Positions 1 through 6,725 of a stretch of 49,970 nt of DNA are shown piece after piece. The stretch spans positions 1 to 49,970 of the forward strand of contig JBGPOS010000023.1 of NCBI GenBank assembly GCA_041488155.1. The letters run 5' to 3'. The notes below the pieces were generated by a model. It was not told the origin of the DNA. It ran no database searches and saw only the letters and a list, made by a program, of their open reading frames with translations. How positions within the stretch are numbered: position 1 is the first letter of the stretch; each line of letters begins with the position of its first letter. The DNA is from JBGPOS01 sp041488155 (GTDB lineage Bacteria; Chloroflexota; Dehalococcoidia; Tepidiformales; Tepidiformaceae). The translations under genes and the position numbers were made by a program.

Positions 1-212
1 AGCTCCGGGAGCTTATCGGCCTGATAGAGGAGCACCTCGGCAAGAAGGCGGTCATAGATAAACTCCCCGACCAGCCCGGAGACGTGCCGATAACCTATGC
101 GGACATTACGAAGTCCGTCAGGGTCCTGGGCTACGCCCCCAGGACCAAGGTCGCCGAAGGGGTTAAGAAATTCGTCCTCTGGTACAAGGAGAACAGGGAG
201 CGCTTGGGATGA
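1..212 (+). CDS. NAD-dependent sugar-nucleotide epimerase, C-terminal end (partial)
   Basis: An open frame enters from the left edge (first full codon at base 3) and stops at 210-212. The 69 visible residues resemble the C-terminus of UDP-glucuronate/UDP-glucose 4-epimerase-type SDR enzymes: a KLPDQPGDVP stretch, then TYADI, a GYAPRT turn and a final helix ending VLWYKENRERLG. In that family this part helps close the sugar-nucleotide site; the Rossmann domain and the YxxxK site lie outside the window. The stop overlaps the kdsB start (ATGA), so the two are probably co-transcribed in a surface-sugar operon. Codons such as ATA and AGG are frequent here and rare in the rest of the window. The exact sugar substrate cannot be told. 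Confidence 0.8.
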   Translation, partial: LRELIGLIEEHLGKKAVIDKLPDQPGDVPITYADITKSVRVLGYAPRTKVAEGVKKFVLWYKENRERLG

Positions 213-973
213 AGTCCAGGCATGTCGTCGCCATAATACCCGCACGCTGGGCGTCTACCCGGCTCCCAGGAAAACCCCTGGCGGACATTGCCGGGAAGCC
301 GATGGTGTGGCGCGTCTATGAGCAGGCGAGAAGGGCGAGTCTCGTTAATGAGGCCTGGGTCGCGACAGACGACAAAAGGGTATACGACGCAGTCAGGGAC
401 CTTGGCGGAAACGCCATTATGACAAGCCCTGAACACCCGTCCGGCACGGACCGCCTGGCTGAGGCGGCCGGGAGTATCGCGGCGGATATATACGTGAACG
501 TCCAGGGCGACGAGCCTGTGATACCGCCTGAGATGATTGACGAGACAGTCAGGCCGCTACTTGACGACCCGGCCCTTAACATGGCGACCGTGGCTAAAGA
601 GACCTCGGACCCCTACGAGATGACTGACCCTGCTGTCGTCAAGGTGGTCCTGGACGAGCGGGGCAACGCGCTTTATTTCTCCCGATCCCCGATCCCGTTC
701 CACCGGGACATATGGGGCGGGCCTTTGTACATAAACGGGGGGAGCTGTTACAAGCACATCGGCCTTTACGTATACCGCAGGGATTTTCTGCTTAAGTATG
801 CGGGTCTCGCGCCGACCGGGCTTGAGCTGAAAGAGAAGCTGGAACAGCTTCGGGCCTTGGGGCACGGAGAAAGGATAAAAGTGGTCATAACCAGGCACGA
901 GTCCATAGGGGTCGATACCCCAGAGGACCTTGAAAGGGTACGTGGCATCTTATCCCGGACGGAGAAAACTTAG
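209..973 (+). CDS. kdsB: 3-deoxy-manno-octulosonate cytidylyltransferase (CMP-KDO synthetase)
   Basis: 254 residues, close to the usual 245-255 for KdsB, which activates KDO with CTP for lipopolysaccharide inner-core synthesis in the cytoplasm. The nucleotidyltransferase signature IIPARWASTRLPGKPL is at residues ~9-24, NVQGDEP at ~98-104, and YFSRSPIPFHR at ~153-163, all typical of the family. The start overlaps the stop of the upstream epimerase by ATGA, and pyrG begins directly after the kdsB stop, so this is one operon; kdsB next to pyrG is a familiar arrangement in LPS-bearing Gram-negative bacteria. The gene is rich in ATA (including two in a row at the N-terminus) and AGG codons, unlike almost everything after ~1.25 kb. 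A KDO gene is also unexpected beside the monoderm-type murT-gatD pair further right. See the junction finding. Confidence 0.93.
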   Translation: MKSRHVVAIIPARWASTRLPGKPLADIAGKPMVWRVYEQARRASLVNEAWVATDDKRVYDAVRDLGGNAIMTSPEHPSGTDRLAEAAGSIAADIYVNVQGDEPVIPPEMIDETVRPLLDDPALNMATVAKETSDPYEMTDPAVVKVVLDERGNALYFSRSPIPFHRDIWGGPLYINGGSCYKHIGLYVYRRDFLLKYAGLAPTGLELKEKLEQLRALGHGERIKVVITRHESIGVDTPEDLERVRGILSRTEKT

Positions 974-2605
974 ATGACCAAATACATATTCGTAACAGGG
1001 GGCGTGGTCTCGTCACTCGGCAAGGGCCTTGCCGCGGCTTCAATAGGCGCCCTGCTCGAGGCACGTGGGTTCACGGTCACAAACCAGAAGCTCGACCCGT
1101 ACATAAACGTTGACCCCGGCACGATGAGCCCGTTCCAGCACGGCGAGGTCTACGTGACCGACGACGGCGCGGAGACCGATCTCGACCTGGGGCACTACGA
1201 GCGCTATACCAACGTCACCACCGGCCAGAAGAACAATTTCACATCCGGCAGGATCTACAACAATGTCATCACCAAGGAACGCCGGGGAGACTATCTCGGC
1301 GGGACGATCCAGGCTGTCCCCCACCTCACGAACGAGATCAAGTCCCGTATCCGGGGGCTGGCCGACGCCAGCGGCTGTGACGTCCTCATTTGCGAAGTCG
1401 GCGGCACCGTGGGCGACATCGAAGGCCAGTCGTTCATCGAAGCGATCCGCCAGATCTGCCACGAGGAGCCCCGCGAAAACCGCCTGAGCGTCCACGTCAC
1501 CTTCCTGCCCTACGTAGGAGCGACCGGCGAGCTCAAGACAAAGCCAACGCAGCACTCGGTCCGCGAGCTGCGCTCGATGGGGATCCAGCCCGACGTTATC
1601 GTCACCCGCGCCGACCACCCCGTGCCCCGCGATATCTGCGACAAGATCGCCCTCTTCTGCGACGTCGACCCCGAGGCCGTGATTCCGCTCGAAACTCTGC
1701 AAACGATCTACGAGGTCCCGCTCGTCCTTGAAGAGCGCGGGCTCGGCGACTATGTGATCGACCGCTTCGGCTTCCATGGCTCGCGCGACTTGCAGGACTG
1801 GCGCGAGATGGTCGACCGCCTGCGGCACCCGTCGGGCGTGGTCGAGGTGGCGGTCGTTGGCAAGTACGTCGAGTTGCACGATGCCTACCTGTCGGTGAAG
1901 GAATCTCTGGCCCACGCCGGGATCGTCAATCGCGTCGATGTCGACATCCGCTGGGTGCACGCCGAGTCCCTCGAGACGCGCCCGGCGGCTGACATCCTGG
2001 CCGGGGTCCAGGGCATCATCGTGCCCGGGGGCTTCGGGGAACGTGGTTGGGAGGGCAAGATCCGCGCCGCCACGTTCGCGCGGACGAACAGCATTCCCTA
2101 CTTCGGGCTCTGTCTCGGCATGCAGGTCATGGTCACCGAGTTCGCCCGCAACGTCTGCGGCATGACCGGCGCTAATTCGACCGAGATGGACCCCGAGACG
2201 CCCTACCCGGTGATCAGCCTGCTCGAGGAGCAGCAGGGCATCGTCAATAAGGGCGGGACTATGCGCCTTGGCGGCTACCCCTGCCTGCTTACGCCCGGCT
2301 CGCTCGCGGCACACGCCTACTCCGGCGACCTCGTGGTGGAGCGCCACCGCCACCGGCTCGAGTTCAACAACCTCTACCGCGAGCGCTTCGAAGCCGCGGG
2401 GCTGCGGGTGAGCGGCGCGTCGCCGGATGGGTCGCTCGTCGAGATCACGGAGATCGCGGGGCATCCGTTCATGCTCGGGACCCAGTTCCACCCCGAGTTG
2501 CGCAGCCGCCCGAACCGTGTGCACCCGCTCTTCGCCGAGTTCATCGCCACGGCGAAGGCACTCTCGGACGCCCCGGCGTCCGAACCCCTGCTAGCCGCAA
2601 CGTAG
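974..2605 (+). CDS. pyrG: CTP synthase
   Basis: 543 residues, normal length. CTP synthase makes CTP from UTP, ATP and glutamine. The N-terminal synthetase domain starts with KYIFVTGGVVSSLGKG (P-loop), followed by DPYINVDPGTMSPFQHGEVYV and the CEVGGTVGDIE region. The C-terminal class I glutamine amidotransferase domain has the oxyanion-loop motif PGGFGERG, the nucleophile Cys in FGLCLGMQ (~residue 380) and the catalytic His-Glu in FHPEL near the end. The gene abuts kdsB with no spacer. Codon style changes inside the gene: the first ~40-90 codons contain ATA (three visible, the last near base 1100) and AGG, while after ~1270 Ile is nearly always ATC and Arg is CGC/CGG. The protein is uninterrupted, so the change falls in its most conserved stretch. 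Confidence 0.97.
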   Translation: MTKYIFVTGGVVSSLGKGLAAASIGALLEARGFTVTNQKLDPYINVDPGTMSPFQHGEVYVTDDGAETDLDLGHYERYTNVTTGQKNNFTSGRIYNNVITKERRGDYLGGTIQAVPHLTNEIKSRIRGLADASGCDVLICEVGGTVGDIEGQSFIEAIRQICHEEPRENRLSVHVTFLPYVGATGELKTKPTQHSVRELRSMGIQPDVIVTRADHPVPRDICDKIALFCDVDPEAVIPLETLQTIYEVPLVLEERGLGDYVIDRFGFHGSRDLQDWREMVDRLRHPSGVVEVAVVGKYVELHDAYLSVKESLAHAGIVNRVDVDIRWVHAESLETRPAADILAGVQGIIVPGGFGERGWEGKIRAATFARTNSIPYFGLCLGMQVMVTEFARNVCGMTGANSTEMDPETPYPVISLLEEQQGIVNKGGTMRLGGYPCLLTPGSLAAHAYSGDLVVERHRHRLEFNNLYRERFEAAGLRVSGASPDGSLVEITEIAGHPFMLGTQFHPELRSRPNRVHPLFAEFIATAKALSDAPASEPLLAAT

Positions 2606-2688
2606 CCGCGAACTCCTGACGTCACGGAGGTCGACACCGCTGGCCGTGCAAGCTACGTCTTCGTCCAAATGCGGGGCACCGAGCGTGC

Positions 2689-2694
2689 TATCAT
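2689..2694 (+). promoter_or_regulatory. Putative -10 element (TATCAT) for the structured leader
   Basis: TATCAT would put transcription start near 2701, two bases before the first stem of the leader RNA described next. A similar TATCAT lies upstream of the homoserine kinase gene. No clear -35 box is visible. Confidence 0.45.
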
Positions 2695-2700
2695 CGTCGT

Positions 2701-2776
2701 CACGCGAACCGGACGGGTCAGAAGCCTGTTTCCCGTGGCGGCAGTTGGCCGCTGGTTCGCGAGGCAGACACAGGCC
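2701..2776 (+). ncRNA. Candidate structured leader RNA: three-way junction plus pseudoknot (riboswitch-like)
   Basis: Three nested perfect stems can be read directly. P1 is 2703-2710 with 2754-2761 (8 bp), P2 is 2713-2717 with 2732-2736 (5 bp), and P3 is 2738-2742 with 2748-2752 (5 bp, 5-nt loop). The joining segments are only 1-2 nt, so this is a compact three-way junction. The 14-nt P2 loop contains GCCUGU (2724-2729), a perfect 6-nt match to ACAGGC at 2770-2775 just 3' of P1, which would form a pseudoknot. The ribosome-binding site AGAGGT (about 2779-2784) and the GTG start at 2793 follow immediately, a layout like translation-controlling riboswitches. I do not recognise it as a known riboswitch class. 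Chance pairing in GC-rich DNA is possible. Confidence 0.45.
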
Positions 2777-2792
2777 CAAGAGGTCACAGAAC

Positions 2793-3125
2793 GTGCTAAG
2801 CGAACTCGGACGTGACATTCGAGCCTTCGAGGCGATGGTCGAAGCGCTGCCGATCTATGACGAGTGGCACGAGGCTCAGAACGTCCTTGTCTGGCGGGAG
2901 AGCATCCAGGCAGACATGGACGAGGGCGCCTGCCCAACTGCCAACGAACGACGCATCCTTGCCCGCTCAGACGCGGCTCTCGCCGCCCTTCGCGATCTCA
3001 TTGTCCAGCGCTTTCCGGAAGCCTTCGATTGCAACGTCGACATCCCCACCGCGTACTGGTGGTGGCACCTCGACAAGGGTCCCCAGGCCAGGCCTCCGGC
3101 GATTACCCCGGCACTCGTCTCTTAG
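2793..3125 (+). CDS. Hypothetical protein, 110 aa
   Basis: I do not recognise a family. The GTG at 2793 is chosen because it follows an AGAGGT ribosome-binding site; the frame stays open further upstream (to 2646), but that stretch has a Ser/Arg-rich non-protein-like composition and overlaps the structured leader. The product is soluble-looking, acidic and mostly helical, with a Trp/Tyr-rich patch near the end (AYWWWHLDKG) and a proline-rich tail. It stops 3 nt before the next start, so it is probably co-transcribed with the membrane protein at 3129 and controlled by the leader RNA, if that is real. Confidence 0.6.
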   Translation: MLSELGRDIRAFEAMVEALPIYDEWHEAQNVLVWRESIQADMDEGACPTANERRILARSDAALAALRDLIVQRFPEAFDCNVDIPTAYWWWHLDKGPQARPPAITPALVS

Positions 3126-3128
3126 CCT

Positions 3129-3596
3129 TTGGATGTCTGGCGCATCCTCCACGTCCTCGCACTCGTGTGGCTCGGGGCCGGCCTCGGCGCGACCTACCCG
3201 CTGATCCTCAAGGCCTGGGCTTCGAAGGACGTGAAGTACCAGATGTACTGTCTCGTCGAAGCGGCGAACAACGAGACCCGGGTGCTCCTCCCGGGCGCGA
3301 TGGCGACGGGCATCACCGGATTCTTCTGGGGAGTGGCCGAAGGCTACAACTTCGCCCGCGATGGCTGGCTCGCCGCTCTCTCGCTCGTTTACGTCTTCGT
3401 CTACTTCGTCTGCCTGCCGCTCATGGGTTTCGGACTGCGCCGGGCCCGGCTGGCCTCGCTCATCGCTGCCAAGAAAGGCCAGGAGACCGCCGAACTCCGC
3501 CAGATCCTTGACGACCGAGTGCCGATCGTGTTCGCCACGATCCTCGTCCTCAGCATCCCCCTCCTCGCCTGGCTCGCCATCTTTAAACCAATCTGA
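3129..3596 (+). CDS. Small integral membrane protein, DUF2269-like
   Basis: 155 residues from a TTG start right after the preceding stop. Four hydrophobic segments are visible: ~4-27 (HVLALVWLGAGLGATYPLI), ~55-72 (with FFWGVAEGYN), ~82-102 (LAALSLVYVFVYFVCLPLMG) and ~133-151 near the C-terminus. The length, four-helix layout and N-terminal H-x5-W-LGAGLGA pattern resemble the DUF2269 family of predicted membrane proteins, whose function is unknown. Short spacing suggests an operon with the 110-aa gene upstream. The family assignment is tentative; that it is a membrane protein is clear. Confidence 0.7.
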   Translation: MDVWRILHVLALVWLGAGLGATYPLILKAWASKDVKYQMYCLVEAANNETRVLLPGAMATGITGFFWGVAEGYNFARDGWLAALSLVYVFVYFVCLPLMGFGLRRARLASLIAAKKGQETAELRQILDDRVPIVFATILVLSIPLLAWLAIFKPI

Positions 3597-3620
3597 TCCG
3601 AAGCGCGCAGGCTCACCCCT

Positions 3621-3641
3621 GTCCCCTGTCCCCTGTCCCCT
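3621..3641. repeat. Short tandem repeat, 3 x GTCCCCT
   Basis: Three head-to-tail copies of GTCCCCT lie just before the promoter of the MFS gene. The same heptamer recurs in six units at 14282-14323, also directly upstream of a promoter and gene, so it is a dispersed intergenic repeat of this genome. Confidence 0.85.
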
Positions 3642-3647
3642 TTCGTT

Positions 3648-3653
3648 TACACT
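3648..3653 (+). promoter_or_regulatory. -10 element TACACT, leaderless spacing
   Basis: TACACT ends 6 nt before the ATG at 3660, so transcription would start at or next to the start codon; no ribosome-binding site is present. The same hexamer precedes the M50 protease gene at 14375. Confidence 0.5.
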
Positions 3654-3659
3654 GCGCTA

Positions 3660-4976
3660 ATGACTTCCGGCTCCTTCTTTGCGCGCCACCAGGCGGTGCG
3701 GGCGTTGGGCCACCGCGACTTCCGCCTGCTCCTCGCCGGCTCGACCCTCGTCAGTTTCGTCATGCCCTTGCAGTTCCTCACCCAGATCTTCTGGGTGCAG
3801 GACCACTACCACGCCCGATCTGTTGTCTACGTTGGGCTCATCGCCGCAAGCCGCGGTTTGGCGATGCTCCTCTTCAGCCTCATCGGCGGGGCGATCGCCG
3901 ACCGCTTCGAGCGCCGGCGCGTGCTCCTCGCGTGCGAATCCGCGGCCTTCAGCCTGAACGCCGTCATCGCCCTCCTCATGCTGGCCAACCCCTTCGGCGA
4001 AGGCACGGTCGTCGCCATCCTGGCGTTCACATTCCTCGCGGCCGGGAACATGGCCATCGACATGCCCGCCCGCTCCGCCAGCACCCCGGCCATCGTCGGC
4101 ATGGAGGACCTGGCGAACGGCATCAGCCTCCAGATGATCTTCAACCAGCTCAGCTTCCCCCTGACCCTGCCCCTGGTCGGCTTCCTCAACAGCCACTTCG
4201 ACGCCGGGCGGGTATACGCAGGCTCGCTCGTCGCCTGGGTGTTCATCATTCCCCTCATCAGCATGCTTCGCTACCGCAGTCGCGGCGAAGCGGACCGCGG
4301 CCGGGGGTTCGTCGGCAACATCCGCGATGGGCTTGCCTATACGCGCCGCGACCCGACCATCTTCGGCGTCATCTCCATCATCCTGGTGATGCAGGTGGTT
4401 GGCATGCCCGGAGTCGCGACGCTCGGCCCGGTCTGGATGACACAGGTGCTCCACCTGAGCAAGGCCCAGTTCGGCCTCATCGCGATGACCTGGGGGCTGG
4501 GCGCGCTCGCCGCTTCGTTCTTCTTCGCCCACCAGCACGCGCTCATCCGGCGGGGGTCAACCCTCTGCGCGAACGTCATCGTCTTCGCGCTGGCCGCGAT
4601 CGTCTTTGGCCACTCACGGATCATCCCCGTCACAGCCGTCGCCAACTTCTGCCTCGGCTTCGCGATGGTCGGGACGATGGTGGGCTCGTCGACGATTGTC
4701 CAGCACGTCGTCAGCGACGAAATGCGGGGCCGGGTGATGGGCCTCTTCCCGCTGGCGATGGGCTTCTCAATGCTCAACGCCGCCCCGATCAGCGGCCTGG
4801 GACAGCTCTTCGGACTCGAAGTCGTTGTGCCTGCGTTCGGTTGGGCGTCGTTGGTGCTGGCGGTCGCGATCATCACTGCCCGTCCGACGCTGCGCCGTGT
4901 GCACCCCCTGCCCATGACGAGGGGGTCGCTGCCGCTCAGCATGGAACCGGCTCCCCAGCCGGGGATCGGCGTGTGA
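3660..4976 (+). CDS. MFS transporter (drug/metabolite exporter type)
   Basis: 438 residues with about twelve hydrophobic segments. After the second segment there is an MFS loop containing GGAIADRFERRRVL (~residues 77-90), the typical GxxxDRxxRR signature. The overall layout resembles the enterobactin-exporter-like MFS group (EntS/MFS_3): a central loop NIRDGLAYTRRDP before TM7 and the second-half loop DEMRGRVMGLFPLAMG. The substrate cannot be inferred. A paralogous exporter sits at 12932. The start has a -10 box 6 nt upstream and no ribosome-binding site, suggesting a leaderless mRNA. The C-terminal ~30 residues are polar and probably cytoplasmic. Confidence 0.88.
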   Translation: MTSGSFFARHQAVRALGHRDFRLLLAGSTLVSFVMPLQFLTQIFWVQDHYHARSVVYVGLIAASRGLAMLLFSLIGGAIADRFERRRVLLACESAAFSLNAVIALLMLANPFGEGTVVAILAFTFLAAGNMAIDMPARSASTPAIVGMEDLANGISLQMIFNQLSFPLTLPLVGFLNSHFDAGRVYAGSLVAWVFIIPLISMLRYRSRGEADRGRGFVGNIRDGLAYTRRDPTIFGVISIILVMQVVGMPGVATLGPVWMTQVLHLSKAQFGLIAMTWGLGALAASFFFAHQHALIRRGSTLCANVIVFALAAIVFGHSRIIPVTAVANFCLGFAMVGTMVGSSTIVQHVVSDEMRGRVMGLFPLAMGFSMLNAAPISGLGQLFGLEVVVPAFGWASLVLAVAIITARPTLRRVHPLPMTRGSLPLSMEPAPQPGIGV

Positions 4977-5015
4977 TCCGGGGGATCAGCCCCTGTGCTC
5001 GCGAAAGGCCGAGTC

Positions 5016-5021
5016 GATAAT
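5016..5021 (+). promoter_or_regulatory. -10 element GATAAT, leaderless spacing
   Basis: GATAAT ends 6 nt before the ATG at 5028, consistent with transcription starting at the start codon. Confidence 0.45.
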
Positions 5022-5027
5022 CCCAAC

Positions 5028-5312
5028 ATGGCACGCTTCTGGACCCGCGCGGTGCGGTACCCCGCCCTTGCCGCGGTGAGCCTCGCCCTGCTGTTTGGTG
5101 TCTCGGGCGCAATCGGATGGCCGCTGGCCTGGACCGGCGTTGCCATCGCCTACGTCATGTTCACCCTTGCGGGGCGCATCGCCCGGCTGGCCGCCAACCG
5201 CGAGAAGATCCCGGTGCCACAGGCTCAGCCCGTACGAACTCCGCCCGCCGACTTCATCGAGCGTCTCAGCGAAAGCCGCGAAGAAGCCGAGGCTCTCCCC
5301 CGCAGCGCCTGA
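5028..5312 (+). CDS. Small two-helix membrane protein, 94 aa
   Basis: No family recognised. The ATG at 5028 is preferred over an in-frame start 33 nt upstream because a -10 box lies exactly 6 nt before it. Two hydrophobic helices (~10-27 and ~29-48, joined by a GAIGWPLAW turn) are followed by a basic stretch (RIARLAANREK) and a charged tail with many Glu/Arg, so the tail is probably cytoplasmic. It lies 51 nt downstream of the MFS gene and may be transcribed on its own. Confidence 0.6.
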   Translation: MARFWTRAVRYPALAAVSLALLFGVSGAIGWPLAWTGVAIAYVMFTLAGRIARLAANREKIPVPQAQPVRTPPADFIERLSESREEAEALPRSA

Positions 5313-5636
5313 GCGGCCTCCCGGGCCTGAACGGCCGCTACACGGCACGCTGCATTCCAGCACGCGCCGCTGGCTCACTCATCGAAGAGCCTCTCCGTTA
5401 TGAGGCGGGACGCCATACTTTCCGCGCCGAATGCTTCTCTGGACATCGCCCAATGCAACGTACATAGGCGAGAGGGTTGTCTCGTGTATCTGCTGATGCC
5501 GGCGTTCGACAGTCGATGATCGCGGGCAACGCGCACCTGGGCCCAAACTGCGTAGACACCCGCGGGATTCGAGCCTCTCCGCCCGCGTGAGCGCTTGACT
5601 TCGACCCCGAAGGCTCCGCAGCCAGGCTTGCGTCGC
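5313..5636. other. Intergenic stretch with no recognisable gene
   Basis: About 320 bp between convergent genes. Short open frames exist on both strands but their products are Arg/Ser/Pro-rich with no family resemblance and no ribosome-binding sites. No terminator hairpin with a T-run and no RNA gene is seen. Confidence 0.5.
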
Positions 5637-6407
5637 CTAACGGCCTTCGGGAACGGCTGCCAGTCGCGTCCAGCACACATGCGTCTCCCAGGGAAGCCGG
5701 TACTCCGCCCCCGTTAGCAGCCGCCTCACCTCGTCGAGAAGGGGCAGCCGGTCTTCGTCGCGGAGGTTGGCGATCCAGCCCATCGAGGCGAAGAATGCGC
5801 ACAGCCCCTCCCGATCGACCGTCTGTGGATTCGACAGCCGCGCCTCCTGCAGCTCCTCAAACACCGACTCTGCGAACGCAAGGTGCCAGTCGCCGGAACC
5901 GCGGCCACTCCCCGAGAGGCCGAGATCGAGCGGGAGGTCCCAGCCCCTCGGCCAGTGCGGTTCTAGTAGCTGTTCGACGGCTGCAATGGATGGCTCGGTC
6001 CGTCCGGCAGGCAGGTTCCACACCAGGACGAGCGCGCCGCGCGGCCGGAGGACGCGGGCGATCTCGGCTAGCGCTCGCTCGTTGGCGAACCAATGGAAGG
6101 ATTGTGCCGCGAAGACGGCGTCGACTGAGACATCTGGCAGCGGAATCTGCTCAGCGCTCCCGGCGAGCGCCTCGGCCTCCGGGCAGAGTGCGGCCAGTAG
6201 GCGCCGCATCACGTCGTCCGGCTCGACCGCGACTACGTGGACGAACGCGGAGACTAGCAGGCGCGTGAGCTTGCCGGCGCCCGCGCCGAGGTCGAGTACG
6301 GAGGCGGACGACGGTAGGCCAGGGACACCCACGACCTCGGGCGGGTAGCCCGGCCGGCCGCGCTCGTAATCGTGATACCAGCGCTCTGGCATGTCATTCC
6401 AGGTCAC
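5637..6407 (-). CDS. Class I SAM-dependent methyltransferase
   Basis: 256 residues. The start is GTG at 6407, preceded by a clear AAAGGAG ribosome-binding site (6414-6420) with 6 nt between; a longer reading frame to 6491 is rejected for that reason. SAM-binding motif I is VLDLGAGAGKLTR (~residues 37-49), followed by VVAVEPDDVMRRLL (motif Post I), the acidic DVSVDAVFAAQSFHWF region (motif II) and an ALAEIARVLRPRGALVLVW strand (motif III). The FHWF signature and overall pattern match the UbiE/ubiquinone-type small-molecule methyltransferases (Methyltransf_11). The substrate is unknown. A related enzyme with the same ATSFHW motif is encoded at 25052. Confidence 0.88.
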   Translation of the reverse strand: MTWNDMPERWYHDYERGRPGYPPEVVGVPGLPSSASVLDLGAGAGKLTRLLVSAFVHVVAVEPDDVMRRLLAALCPEAEALAGSAEQIPLPDVSVDAVFAAQSFHWFANERALAEIARVLRPRGALVLVWNLPAGRTEPSIAAVEQLLEPHWPRGWDLPLDLGLSGSGRGSGDWHLAFAESVFEELQEARLSNPQTVDREGLCAFFASMGWIANLRDEDRLPLLDEVRRLLTGAEYRLPWETHVCWTRLAAVPEGR

Positions 6408-6725
6408 ATACGTCTCCTTTGAGTTGGGCTGCTCGCGTACCACTGTCAAGCTCGCCCGGGCAAGGAGTCTACTTCGTTCGCAGCAATTCACTGGTCCGGC
6501 CGGTGACTAATCCCGGTGACCGGCGCCTCGGCGGGGCTCGCCGCAGATGCAGGAGTGAAGCGAATGCGCGAGCTGGTCGATTCGATACGAGAGGCCCCCT
6601 GAGGGCATCAGTCTCTGACGACAGCAGGGTCCCGCTGTCCACCTGTCCGCTTTGGGCAGGCGTTGGTGGCGGCCGACCGCACCCGGTAGACTGGGGCGGC
6701 CCGCATCCGGCGCAAGGAACAGCCC
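6408..6725. promoter_or_regulatory. Divergent intergenic region with TAGACT -10 element (6687-6692)
   Basis: This 318-bp gap separates the methyltransferase from the divergent luciferase-like gene. TAGACT at 6687-6692 would give a leader of about 25-30 nt to the ATG at 6726, with AAGGAAC as ribosome-binding site. A small hairpin can form from ACAGC and GCTGT around 6622-6640. No further gene is seen. Confidence 0.4.

Noticed and set aside
1040..2524. Long open frame on the minus strand inside pyrG (about 494 residues)
   Set aside because: It lies wholly within a conserved CTP synthase gene and its product is Asp/Val/Leu-rich with no family features, as expected for an antisense frame in GC-rich DNA.
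2646..2792. N-terminal extension of the 110-aa gene
   Set aside because: The extension is Ser/Arg-rich without protein-like order and overlaps the structured leader; GTG at 2793 has an RBS.
5560..5590. GGGATTCGAGCC, resembling the T arm of a tRNA
   Set aside because: No matching T stem, acceptor stem or anticodon arm can be folded around it.
5375..5680. Minus-strand frame of about 100 residues in the gap before the methyltransferase
   Set aside because: It overlaps the methyltransferase 3' end, is Arg-rich and has no RBS or family resemblance.
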